Shown: piece by piece, positions 21,541 to 62,936 of the stretch | Numbering within the stretch: the first letter of the stretch is position 1 | Layout of the letters: every line of letters starts with the position of its first letter | Assembly (NCBI GenBank): GCA_026874595.1 | Contig: CM049316.1 | Coordinates: forward strand, 64,215,176 to 64,279,175 | Direction of reading: 5' to 3' | Length of the DNA: 64,000 bases | Source: Sipunculus nudus | Lineage: Eukaryota > Annelida > Sipuncula > Golfingiida > Sipunculidae | Translations under genes and position numbers: made by a program | The notes under the pieces: generated by a model | Told to the model about the DNA's origin: nothing | The model's input: only the letters and a program-made list of their open reading frames with translations | Databases searched by the model: none

Positions 21541-24500
21541 ACCCGCCAGTGGTGTGTATGTAAGAAGGTATATAATATCGGCAAAGTTTGGGCATGTATC
21601 TTTATATTCAGTGCATGTATACGTTTGTAGACTTCGTGTGTTTAGTATACCTGGAATAACTTATCCTACGTGTATTGTATTGAATTTTCGTCTCATGTTA
21701 TAGCAGCGTAAAATTCATGATGCCCCTCTCAGTGGAGGAAATAAAGGTTATAACAACAATTGTTAGCCTTAACCTTGTTTGTATCAGAGAGATAATGATC
21801 GATCTCGACCTTCTGACAGTTCGGCCGTATCTCTTCTGATATTAGGGTCAGCAGGCTAATATGATACCCACTAATTAGGTTAACTGAGGCTCTGGGAGTG
21901 AGCCATGTATGTGCAATACATGTTGGCTTCATAATCGCGAGGTTAAATATTCGCGAATTTTACTTCTTCCGGGTCTCAATTTGGCGATTAACCAAACATA
22001 AACTGACACAATGTAAACAATCATTTTATGTGCCTTATGTGCATGCAAAATCTAAACAATTGTACGAGGAGCTAATGGAACATAACATAGATGTAAATTC
22101 TTAAAGCAACAGTGGGAGATATAAAAAAGAGTTGATATTATTTAAATTTTGAATCATTGAGATACGATGTATACATAGGGAATGACGACAGAAGTGCCCC
22201 CCTCCCATTTTTAACACTATATTTCTTCTTATTAGCATCAGGTTTAATCATTCAAAAACATACGATGAGCTATCATGTAGGACGACTCGTGTGGCAACTA
22301 ATGAATGCCATTTCCTTAATTATCTTAATATGAGATGCATAAAAGAGTTTGGCCCAAATGAGTTTGCATTCAAAATTTTACCCATTTGCATTTAAATGTG
22401 TCGAACTGGGATGGCCTGTATTTGGTTAAGCGTTTAAATTTATTATTGATCTAGTGAATTTGCGTTTACTTTTTCATTAATTTACAATAAATAAAGTGAA
22501 TTAACATTTGAAATATGAGTCAAATTTCAAATGCAAATTCTTTAAGATTTTGAAAAAGTACTGCTTGTTTATTATTCTGTAAGAGGCTAAGTTCAGCAAC
22601 AATATGTGTAAATATTCAGTTTATTACCATAAGTACTTTTTTCAATAACAGTAGAATGCCGATTTTCCGTAAGCGTCAGGGGAACAAAACGAATTTTCGG
22701 GAAAACGGTATTCTACTGTAATTATTTTCATGAAATGGTTGACAAATTTAGACAAACATAAGCCACATAAGTTGGTTTGAATCACTCATGGATGCCAGTT
22801 CATATTCGCATTTGTGATAAGTATTACACTTCAAGAATAAATCAAATTGTAATTTAAACATGTTTTTATTCATAATAATGTCCTAAGTTTAAAAACAATT
22901 TCATTCAGATTAATATGCTCTTAAAACATGCATTTGCATTCAAAAGAAATGACCGATAAAGAATTAACATTTGAAAATATTTGAATGCATTTGCATTCAA
23001 ATGAAATGACTGATAATGCATTTAGATTTACATTTTCATTTGGGTTAGCAGCATAGCATTTACATTTTAATGCATATAAAATTTTTTGAACCCAACTGAA
23101 CATTTGAAATATCAACCCAATTGAAATATTATTGGGAAAAATTTTGAAAAAAAAAACTTATTGAGGGATTTATCTCACATTTTAAAATGTATGTGTTTTA
23201 GTACCCTAAAATATGAGGGGGAGGTACTTTGCCAATTACCCATAAAAATCAGTGACGTTAACCCCCCCCCCCCCAACCCCCCCCCACCCCCACCCCACCT
23301 GGCACATGGAGCAGTATAGGAGGCTAGGTGAAGCGATTTAAGATTACCGGGCCTTTTAACGTGTGTATATATACACATATATGGCCCGGAAGGGTTTTTA
23401 AGATGCAAAAGGGTTTTTTTAAGAGGCTGTTAAAAAAAAGGGTTTTTGTATAGGGACACTCAGAAAACACTTTTTAAACCCTTAATATACCCTTTCCTTC
23501 TAACAGTGTAGAAACTTTGTGGGAGAGAAAATACAAATCGTGATATATAATATTTAAATTTGCATTTATATATCAGGTAAAACTAATAAGTTTATAATTA
23601 CCCTACATGAAGTGTTTGAATATTTAAGTTTCTCGTCTAGGCGATTCTCGGCAATCATGGATGAAGTTTTAAACGCTTTTGAATTTAATTAGCACAGGTG
23701 TTAATCATCGGATCATCGTCAGATGTCATTGACACAAATTCCGTATCGCAATCTTGAGATAAAGATATATAACCAATGATATGAACCCAAGGTCATCAGT
23801 GCCTGCCAGGATTAACCGGCCGAGGAATTTAATTCAACCTCGAAATTCGCTAAAACATACACATGATTGATTGTCCCTGAACGTTTACTTTTTTTATTTG
23901 GTTTAAACACATTTATTTCATTTGGATTATACAAATAGCGCTAAAGCACTTATAAGTACTCTCCAAGCATTCAATAAGGAGATAAAAAATACACATTTCT
24001 AACAGTTTAAGTGAATTGTACATATAACATATATAACATAAATCCGTTATCACAATATATACAGAAATTAAAAAAAAGGTCTTAATGATACACAAAGGGT
24101 GCAAAGCATTAAATATCGATATGTTGAGATATACATATTCCGAGAGAATCTTTTATCGATCATGCGTAATACAATGTATCCATCATATTTAAACAAGATA
24201 AGATATAAAGAGCAACCAAAAAAGCCTGATAAATACTTTGCAAGTAACAAGGTTCAGTGATTAAAGTTATTACCAAGGTAGACATTTCACAAAATATATA
24301 TAATATATCTCAGTTACATTATATTACATTATGCATAATAACAAAATTAACTGCAGAATAAAGGTAGCAGAACTGGTGTAATCCATACATTTAAAATCAA
24401 TCCAAAACTCGTTGTAAATCCATATTAGACCGTTTTAGTCACACAAAAATAAAGACACAATAGAGAAAAATAAAGACCTTTGAGATATCATCATGTTGTT

Positions 24501-24740
24501 TAATATTATAGTCCACAAAAATTTTTTTAAAACAATTATTTATAATTTAATGTTACTATCGTGTCAAAATGGATAAAAAGTTCAAAAGTGTGTATACAAC
24601 CAGGAAGACCTCCGTACCGGGTTTAAAATGATCTATACTTTATGGGATCTTTTATGAATTTAGAACAACTTTTGGACTGATCCTAAGTGTAGGATTTTTG
24701 CCAATTCTACTACCTGATCGAATGAAACTCGGATCAGCCA
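21541..24740. other. AT-rich gene-free stretch
   Basis: No exon or known domain was found on either strand. The stretch contains GCATTTGCATTCAAA-type short repeats (22925-23060), a C-rich tract (about 23262-23297) and otherwise unstructured AT-rich DNA. Confidence 0.5.
22653..22721. mobile_element. Very short inverted-repeat relic (CAGTAGAAT ... ATTCTACTG)
   Basis: ACAGTAGAATGCCGATTTTC at the left and its imperfect reverse complement, ending ACGGTATTCTACTGT, at the right enclose about 30 bp. The termini resemble those of Tigger/pogo-like elements (CAGTAGAA-type ends). It is probably a deletion derivative. Confidence 0.55.
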
Positions 24741-24749
24741 GATTCGGAT

Positions 24750-24754
24750 ATACA

Positions 24755-24800
<46 letters not shown>

Positions 24801-24857
24801 CAAACATGCATAAATAAATATATAAATATATATATAATTATAATATATATAATTTTA

Positions 24858-24895
<38 letters not shown>
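24750..24895. repeat. (CATA)n and (TA)n microsatellites
   Basis: About seven CATA units run into TA repeats, and a second TA run lies at about 24862-24892. Confidence 0.9.
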
Positions 24896-24896
<1 letters not shown>

Positions 24897-24979
24897 GTAA
24901 AACAATTAAGTAGGAACATGTTATGTTACCTTTATTGTTACCTTTCTTGTCTTTTAAATACCAGAAATGGAGGCTGCAC

Positions 24980-25665
24980 ACAAACACAAACACACACACA
25001 AAAGGTGATGAACGCATACCCTAATGGCGGAGACATGCAGCAGTCTGTTTTATGACAGTGGACGGCGGAGAGTAGACGACGGACCTTGTTACTAAAGTGA
25101 ACCAAAAAAGTAAAACCGCATTAAAATTCAAACAAAAATCCAGTTTTGATATCACCTTAAGATCCCCTCTTGTTCTGTATATCCCTGACCGAGTCACTGA
25201 CCCAGTCAAGCTCTATACTCTGATGACCATGCAGATAGCCATCGGTCAACACAATTGTCTGTCCCCGGATACTCGAGATTGCAATCTTGTGACATTTGAT
25301 AACGACCCAGCTTATCGCCCCCATTGTAAATTAAACTATATTCAAGACAGAAACACGGCCAGGTAGAGAGAATGAACACCAAAACAATTATAAACGTGTT
25401 TATATATCTAGTGCTAGCTACACTGGAATACGACACAGAATTTCGCGACACTTTACCAAATAAATTAAAGGATGAAGAGAAGGGTTACATATTAAGGGCG
25501 CTCCGATTATACAGACTGTTCTGTAAAAGGAATAAAAATGTGCTTTCTAATGAATTCAAGCCTCCGCCTCTCACTTATTCGGCCTATATTCCCAGGTTCA
25601 TTCTTGCATATCCGTCTGTAGTCTGTGACTATTCCTTTACGACGTTCCTAGGCACGGATCCACAC

Positions 25666-25730
<65 letters not shown>

Positions 25731-26045
25731 AAAAATGTGAACAAACACACACACACAAACAACCATTACCCAACGGGGATGAACGAATACTCTCCTGGCG
25801 GAGATTTTCGTGATGACATTTATGAATCTGGTTCATGTACAGGACCCACACCAAATCCCATCGATTCTTCAATGGTCCATTTTCAAAATGCACTGGAAAT
25901 TTAATGAGTGTTCGTTCATAATTGCGTGAATTATGTTGGGAACAACCGCACACACACACACACGCACACGCACGCACACACACACACACACAAACAGGAC
26001 TTGGAGTGAGATGAACATACCGTCCTGGCGTAGGCAATAATCTAT
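24980..26045. repeat. Cluster of CA-rich SINE-like repeat copies with TC, TA and CA microsatellites
   Basis: A CACACACAAA tract followed by GATGAACGMATACYCT and then TGGCGGAGA-like sequence occurs at about 24990-25040, 25745-25810 and, more diverged, 25950-26035. A fourth relative is at 54000-54390. Shared inner blocks include CAAGCCTCCGCC and TTATTCGGCCYATATTCCC (25555 and 54085). (TC)n runs at 25668-25706, (TA)n at 25707-25730 and (CA)n at 25948-25993. Open frames over this cluster are low complexity. Confidence 0.6.
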
Positions 26046-26446
26046 CATAAATTCAAAAATAATGCACGATTTACATTTAATCTGCAGCTTATCTTAGTTT
26101 GGATCTTAAAAGACTCGAAATAAACTTTTTGAAGCTTATAAATTTATAAACACCCTTTTCATATCCATGCGAAAATGTCAGTAACATTCTTCCTTCGTTA
26201 GGCAGAGTATGACATGGTGCACTAGCCCAGAATCCCAACCTGACTAGCCCCGCTCAGTCACAAAGAAATTTTAAAGTCAGGTATGTGTATAAATCATGAA
26301 TTTCAATTTCCGGCAAAAAAAAACACACATAAATGGATAAGAATGGTAGGTACTTAAAGGTAAGAAATATATTTATCCATGCGATGAGAAATGACATCCA
26401 TGGTAGCATCATAGGTAAGATTCAGAATAAAGGCGCCTCCACAATC

Positions 26447-26670
26447 GCGGATCCAGGATTTTTTGCAGGGGGTCAACGGCTGTCATGCATAAAAATTGTC
26501 TGAAAAAGGGCGATCGTTGAGAGCAGGGGAGGACGGGGGGGGGGGGGGGGGGGGTTCTCGACACCCCCCCCCCCCCCATCATGCATTAGATTTGTTGTCT
26601 AAAAAAAGAGGCCGTTGGATGAGAGCCGGCGGGTCCGACCCCCCCCCCCCTCCAATCCGTCATCTGTGGG
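26447..26670. mobile_element. GCGGATCCAGGATTTT element with 20-G and 14-C tracts
   Basis: The head GCGGATCCAGGATTTT is shared with 27235. The body includes a run of 20 G (26535-26554) and a run of 14 C (26564-26577) that could pair as a hairpin, then a further C tract (about 26640). The right end is degraded (CAATCCGTC). No coding capacity is seen. Confidence 0.6.
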
Positions 26671-27233
26671 TTTTGATATTGTAGTAGTCCTCCCTCCTAT
26701 GCGGTGATGGAAAAACAACTTATGGTGATACAGTTTACATCCAATGTGTAATGATTATTATACTTGCTTGTTACCCTGGCCCTCCACAATTTGGATAAAA
26801 ATCAGTTCATAATATGTGCATGAAATGTTGCTAACAGACAACCAATCCAAATGTAGGAAATTATTGAAAAATATAAACTTTGAAGAAAATTGACTAAAAT
26901 AAAATTAATCCAGGTGGTCACAGGTTGGTGGATATTGTATGATATTAATTGTTTACATTTTTTATATACGTGCAATTAAGTACATAAGAATGGAATTGTC
27001 TATATTGTGCTAAGGCAGATGTATTGTCTGTACATAATCAGTACTTGTCCTGAACACTATCATTTAATCTATATCGATGATTATCTGATAAGTGATACGG
27101 TTTATTGTTCACGGAACAGGTGATCTGGGAGTGACATTACCTCTTATCACTACATCCTATTGTCTGATACAAGAGTTTCTGTACACGACATTACTCATGT
27201 ATGGTCATACACGGTATTGTCATACGGTGCACG

Positions 27234-27445
27234 GGCGGATCCAGGATTTTGGAAAGGGAGGGATCCAACCATATACAGGGCTAATGACAAAACCTAAAAG
27301 AAAAAGGTCCCCAGGTCCGGAAAAGGTGGGCCCAGGCCGGAAAAAATGGGTCTGAAACCCTTGAAAAAGGATGCGACGGCTGAAAGGGGGGATGGGGGAC
27401 CTGGAACCACCTGGACCCCCCCCCCCCCCCCCTTGGATCCGCTTC
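27234..27445. mobile_element. GGATCC-bounded inverted-repeat element
   Basis: It starts GGCGGATCCAGGATTTT and ends, after a C tract of about 16, CTTGGATCCGC, so the ends are short inverted repeats around GGATCC. Related elements lie at 26447 and 51611. It is just upstream of the putative FAS promoter. Confidence 0.65.
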
Positions 27446-27520
27446 TGATATGGTCACGCAGTGGTCTATCAATGACTCGCGTGGTCTATCCGTGACCAGC
27501 CTCGAAATCAAATCATCCCA

Positions 27521-27672
27521 TACGTGACGTCACATGGGTTGATTCCTTCTTTAAAAGGAGAAAGCCTCCCTTGGAGTGACTTAACGAAAGTTGCACAGCT
27601 ATTAAGCGGTTCATTTTGCGGATTTGCTGCCTCCAAGATTTTCAGTTTACTTGGAAGGCACAACAGAAATGT
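27521..27672 (+). promoter_or_regulatory. FASN: Putative FAS promoter and non-coding first exon
   Basis: A perfect CRE palindrome TGACGTCA (27525-27532) overlaps an E-box-like CACATG. A TATA-like TTTAAAAG follows at 27550-27557. About 115 bp further on, CAGAAAT is followed by the strong splice donor GTAAGT (27673-27678). A transcript starting near 27580 and spliced to the TTTTATAG acceptor at 29998, which lies 7 bp before the FAS ATG, would be a normal 5' non-coding exon arrangement. This is inference from motifs and position. The stretch also has an open frame (27524-27769) without recognisable content. Confidence 0.4.
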
Positions 27673-27679
27673 AAGTGAA

Positions 27680-29998
27680 CTGGTTTTCTCTCTTTATTTT
27701 CGCTTTTTTTTGTATTTTAACGATAGCATTTTTTGTGAACTCAAGGATTTGTTTGTTTTGATTTTATAAATATATATATTTTTCTTATTTAAAGTTAATT
27801 ACCTGGGACTCTTTCATTTAAAATGAGATCATGACACTAATTATACATTTGAGCAACTGAGCTTGGACATATTCTTAAACCATCATTACCTCCGCCGACA
27901 GGCGGGCGTTATTTTTTTGGCGGTGTTGGTCGTTTTGTTCGTCTCTTAGCAATATAACTCGAAACGTTATCAACGAATTCTAGAGGTCTAGAGGTCTGCT
28001 CTCTCTGAGTGTAAATTTCTAGTTTATATTATCATACAACAAGGTTGTGGATACGACATGTGAAAAGCAAATTAAAGCAAAACGTCCGATGTTAATTGTG
28101 GAAGGCTTTGTAATCGTGGACTGAGATTTTTTGCAATTAACTTTTAAGTATTTCGCGAGGGATCCATCCCAGTAACCTACGCAGAGTATATCCATCATTA
28201 TATTTATTATTTAATATGAACAGAATAATATGCACAAAATCTTAACGAAGACCCAAGGGAACACTAAACGCGTGAAACTTATTACTGACAAATAATAAAA
28301 AGATCTGATATCATAAATAATATTGATTTTTTTTATTAATGGGTAAAATAATCTTATTATAACAGATCTGACATGACATCGACGGGTTGGTCGGACATGC
28401 AAGCTACAGATCTGGGCTCTCATACCATCACATGAGTCGGCCCCTTGACTTAAGATTTTTTAAGGAGGAAAAAGTCGACTTTTATACGAGTGTTTTCGGT
28501 AAACATAATATCAGTCTTCTGCCTTTCAATGTTTATGTTACAATGTCACTAAAGGGTGACTGTTCACCTGTGCAAATAATGAGTTGTATTCCCTGTTTTC
28601 AATATAATATCTCGCAAATATCTGCAAGCATTTGAAGTGAGGTTTCCATATTCTAGGCCCAACTGTGCACATGGAGATTTCGTAAAATACCAAACAGAAA
28701 CAGCTTGGAAGGAATCAATAAATAAATAAGGATGAACGGTTATAGGAATCTTATTTTGCTGTCAGAAGTCTTTTAATTCTCTGAATTTAACTCTTCCAAC
28801 ATTTCGCATATTGCATTGAAGCATATAATTTAATCTATACTGCATTTGCAGCATATTACTTTGATTACACATGGGTGATTTAGGAGCGCTATCTCTCATA
28901 AGGAAATGTCATAGTTAATATTAAAAAGATAGTATTTGTATAACGCCAAATCTCCGATAGTCGGACTCACAGCGCAATTCACACAAACACTCTTGCCCAA
29001 TTACAAAGCACAATTTCACAGAAACCTTCACCCTGTGCCACTCCCTAGGCCCACTTTCAAGTGATAACAAATGATACATATTCATTACCAAAAAACTTGC
29101 CGAAAGAGATTGAAAGTCTTTAATTGGTTTTAAATAATGTAGTTTATGTGGTTTATCAAACAACATATTAAGGAAAATTCATGCGACGATAACAGACACG
29201 CTGTCCTTACTGTTTCACTCGTTGCATTTCAGTGTTTCGAATATAATCGACCTTTCTCTCATCGGGACCATTTTTTAACGTTAAAAGAACTAGTTTAAGA
29301 TATATTATGTTATAGTTATATTATCGTAATTGAAATTTTAATAAGCTTAACCGGTTGGCGCACCCGACATCATAAATTTCGCAGGTTAAATTAGTCGCCC
29401 GGACTTTGATTTACATCGCCCGTATGGTGCTTTATATAGACACATCAAAACTACACTTAAACTGACTGAGTTTACCTTTTTTTTGCATTACGTAAACAGC
29501 GGAATCATTTATATAATCCGGTAAAGTTGGTATCAACATAAGCACATCACAAACTGATTAGGAAACAAATTTCCAAACAGAGACCGTGATTAAGTTAAAT
29601 ATGCAAATAACATACTAAGTAAATGAAATGAAGAGGTCAAGATATCTATATATACATATATATACGCATATATATACACATATTTATATATACCTTTTAC
29701 AGTGTCTCTGAGTGGCATATTCAAATATATATATATAATTATTATATACATATAAATACTTAATCATAATTCAAATAATTATAATGCTTTAGAAAAATAT
29801 ATTATTTTGTGAATTCGTAGCAAGGTTTAGAAATAAAAATTTTTTAGTAAATAGATGCAAAGTCTTTATTTCAATTTATTAAAATTTTCATTTGCAAAAT
29901 TATAATATTATTCTCTGAAAAGTGGGGGGGGGGATGATTACATTGACCATCCCCCTTTACCAAAAAAAGTATATGTATATTGTATATTCATTTTATAG
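27680..29998 (+). other. Presumed first intron of the FAS gene, no coding signal
   Basis: No exon was recognised. At 27888-27990 a CCTCCGCCGACAGGCGGGCG hairpin-like head, followed by GTTGGTCGTTTTGTTCGTCT, looks like the end of a common invertebrate dispersed repeat, and a relative starts at 59340. TA-rich simple sequence lies at 29645-29760. Confidence 0.45.
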
Positions 29999-30005
29999 TG
30001 TCAAA

Positions 30006-59826
<29,821 letters not shown>

Positions 59827-60225
59827 GACAAACATATAGTGATTATGAGACATTATCACTCTAGGTGGCAAAACATGAACTGTCTCACAAAAGTTTTAAT
59901 GGCAAAATATCATATTGATTCTGTTTAATCAACGAGTCCAGTAAATGAAGAACTTGAGATAAGGACCCGCCTTAACAGAATGATGAAAAACTTGACGCAC
60001 ATACTCCACATGAAACATTTCACGTTGTATTGGTAAAAACATTATGTTGACTTCTTGTTATATATCGTTAAACGAAATGAATGCAAGGCTCGATATATAT
60101 AGTTTAACGGCTACATTTATACCCCTGCCATGCAGGTTCACCTGGTCAAACTTTCTTGTGCTGTATACAGTATCACGATTCAGTGACAAGGGTGAGCTCA
60201 CACTGCAAAGACTCGGACTAGCATG

Positions 60226-60610
60226 AGTACGACTCTGTTGTACAGGGATGATTGGAGTCCAAATCTGACCCCCACAATGCACCGGGGCTTCTAAACACAC
60301 CAGTGGCGTAGGTACATATGTAGTGAAGGGGACAATGTAGTCCGTTCAAGTGTGTTGGACAAGAATTGTTTTAAGATAAATTACATAAACATGGGTGTTT
60401 TTGTGGTAAGGACTTTACGGAATAAGTAAAATTATGTAAACATGTGCATGTGAAATGTTATCAGGTGGTGTTTACGTTTAATGTAACGAATTTTAATTTT
60501 AAAGTTCGACATTTGATTCAGGTAGTACAGGCCGTCCCATAGTGCTCAAACAGAAGAGATCCGTTTCGAGTAGAAACGACCTCTGGCGGAAGGACTGGGT
60601 GAGCTGGCCT
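60226..60610. repeat. LTR-like repeat related to 18017-18410 (possible solo LTR)
   Basis: TGCACCGGGGCTTCTAAACA, ACACCAGTGGCGTA, GTAGTCCGTTCAAG and GAGTAGAAACGACCTCTGGC match the 18-kb copy in order and strand. No pol sequence adjoins it. It would fall within the 3' untranslated region or just downstream of the FAS gene. Confidence 0.55.
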
Positions 60611-61485
60611 CTACCCGGGACAAAGGAATAGCCTTTTGTCACATTGGTTTATAATCATTTGCACCAAACATTTATCATAATATTCAAGATTATTAAAAAT
60701 ATTGGGTTGTTCCTTGTATGTTACCATGGCCCTCATCTAAATTTCATTTGTAACTGTTCAGAACTTTTTTGTGTAAAGTTGATAACAGGCAAATCTTAAA
60801 CCAAGGAGAAAATAATGAAAAGGAGTTGGAAAAGAGCGAAGCAAGCGGCACACGACTGCCACAGGCGGCAGCACTAGTCTAAATAACAATGAAAACATGG
60901 AGGAAACGTTGACAGGGAAGAAGACGGATATATTATTGCTTATATTCCTATATCGATAACACAAAATTGTTTTCAAAGCATTGTATGGTCGTTATAAGCA
61001 TGTTGCGTTAAGTGTTTGAACATGCGAACTGAGTTACTGATATGTTTTGTATGTTTATCATTAATATTATGTACCTTTAAATAGAAATAACATTTTGAAA
61101 TTTAATAGCTTCAAGTGTTCAGTTCTTTCATCATATGCATGTCATCATGTTCAAGTCACCCTTTGCTACCTTTTCCTTCAAAATTTGGTATCGATGGTTC
61201 TTGCAGTATTGTTTTCTGCGGTCCTTATAGAATCAAATATTGGAAATCCCGATACAAGCGAGGAAAGTGACTTTTCAATCATAATTCCCTTTAAGCTTTT
61301 GGCTTGTAGATTGGTTATCTTCTCTGGTGGAAATTTGATCATGAATGTTAACAATATTTAGCTTCCATTTTAAAGGGCTGGGTATATGGGCTGCCTGTTA
61401 AGGTACAAAACGTTTTGCGATACACTCAGTTCGATACCCGATACGTGTTGGCGCAACAGCAGTTTTCTTTCTATATCATTTTCTG

Positions 61486-61491
61486 AATAAA
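61486..61491 (+). terminator. Candidate polyadenylation signal AATAAA for the FAS transcript
   Basis: AATAAA lies 1.66 kb past the FAS stop codon, followed within 40 bp by T-rich sequence. Other AATAAA copies occur nearby, so the choice is uncertain. Confidence 0.2.
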
Positions 61492-62208
61492 AGCTCTGAA
61501 TATACATTTGTCTTACTATTTCAATATACAGAATATTATGTCCTGCAATTATGCTGGATGTTATATAAATAAAAAAAGCCAGTTAAAAATGATAAAATCT
61601 TTTTTTTAAATATATATCACGTCATTTCAAGTAGGCACATGCATATGTTTTTCTTTAAAAGAAAAACTGGAACCAAAACCTCGATAGGCTGCACTATTCT
61701 CCTTGGGTCGGATAGGTAATCATTTCAAAGGATGAGCCCAATTTGTCGTTTGATAAATGGCTTAAGATGCGTAATATGAGGGCAAACCCATTTTCAAAAA
61801 CCCGTTTACCTTAATATCGTTTACTGAATAGACTATGTACTAATGAATATAAAAATATAGACCTTGTTTAGTCAAGCCCTTTGCACTCTCCTTCCCACCG
61901 TTCTTTTGTATGTGGTCGGCCAAGGCTTTGACCAATATTTCATCTGATGTCGAACAAGGAGTTCCGTTTAACCTTTGACCAGCATAAAAGCACCTCAAGA
62001 AATTGTTGCGCGAACACTTAAATCGAGTAGAGGTAAAATGATTGATTATAAAGCAAAATATATGTCCTAGTGTGGTCAAGGAGTTAAAAAAAAGTAAACA
62101 ATTAAATGGTAGCAATATGTAATATGAGTGTTGATTCCCATCAATAACGGGGAACGTCAGTAATCATGCGCCTCATTTCGGGGGAGGGGGGGGGATTTTC
62201 ATCCGGCT

Positions 62209-62584
62209 GTGTCCCGCTGATTTGTATGGATGGGGACAAAGAAGCATTTGTCCTTTTAGGGGAATACAACGCGTACCTTTATACATATAGCGATCTCGAG
62301 ATCATATTTCCGTTTTCCACTTACGAGTTTCCTCTAGTATTTACTCAAATACACTTTTAATTACGCATTTAATAGTAAGAAAATTTAGGGGGAGCGTGTC
62401 CCGCTGATTTTTATAGACGGGGACAAAGAAGCATTTGTCCTCTCGCTTTTTAGGGGAATACAACGCGTAGCTTTATACATATAGCGATGTCGGGATCATA
62501 TTTCCGTTTTCCACTTACGAGTTTCTTCTAGTATTTACTCAAATTCACTTTTAATTACGCATTTAATAGTAAGAAAATTTAGGA
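62209..62584. repeat. 187-bp tandem duplication
   Basis: GTCCCGCTGATTTGTATGGA at 62211 recurs (with TTTATAGA) at 62398. The following CATTTGTCCT, GGGGAATACAACGCGTA, TATAGCGAT and AATAGTAAGAAAATTTAGG are repeated with few changes. The second copy has a small insertion (CTCGCTTT). The short open frame over copy one is not supported as a gene. Confidence 0.85.
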
Positions 62585-62883
62585 CATTGCTTGCTTCAAT
62601 GGCTTAATGAATCATCATGAATGTTAACCCATAGAATAATTGATTATTATGTTCAAATCAAAAAGTGTTGAAAATTGAGCAAAAATTACTTTCATCACCC
62701 GAATATATATACGCCGTAATATGTTTTTGAAATTTTGATAATGGGGGAGAAGTTTTCAAATTAATTTTGCAATGTGTAGGCACACTTAAAATACACTGTC
62801 ACATTGTGCACCTAAAACAAAATAAATCAGTATTAAAGGCATAATAATTTCAAATCAGTAAAAACCGCATGTCCATATTGATG

Positions 62884-62886
<3 letters not shown>

Positions 62887-62932
<46 letters not shown>
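62887..62932. repeat. (TA)n microsatellite
   Basis: About 23 TA units. Confidence 0.95.

Positions 62933-62936
<4 letters not shown>

Noticed and set aside
25648-26037. 129-codon minus-strand frame
   Set aside because: It is dominated by (TC)n, (TA)n and (CA)n translation (Arg-Glu, Tyr-Ile and Cys-Val runs).
29922-30005. Upstream in-frame Met (29922) before the chosen FAS start
   Set aside because: The intervening residues come from poly-G and AT-rich sequence that contains a likely splice acceptor (TTTTATAG at 29998), so the ATG at 30006 is the more plausible start.
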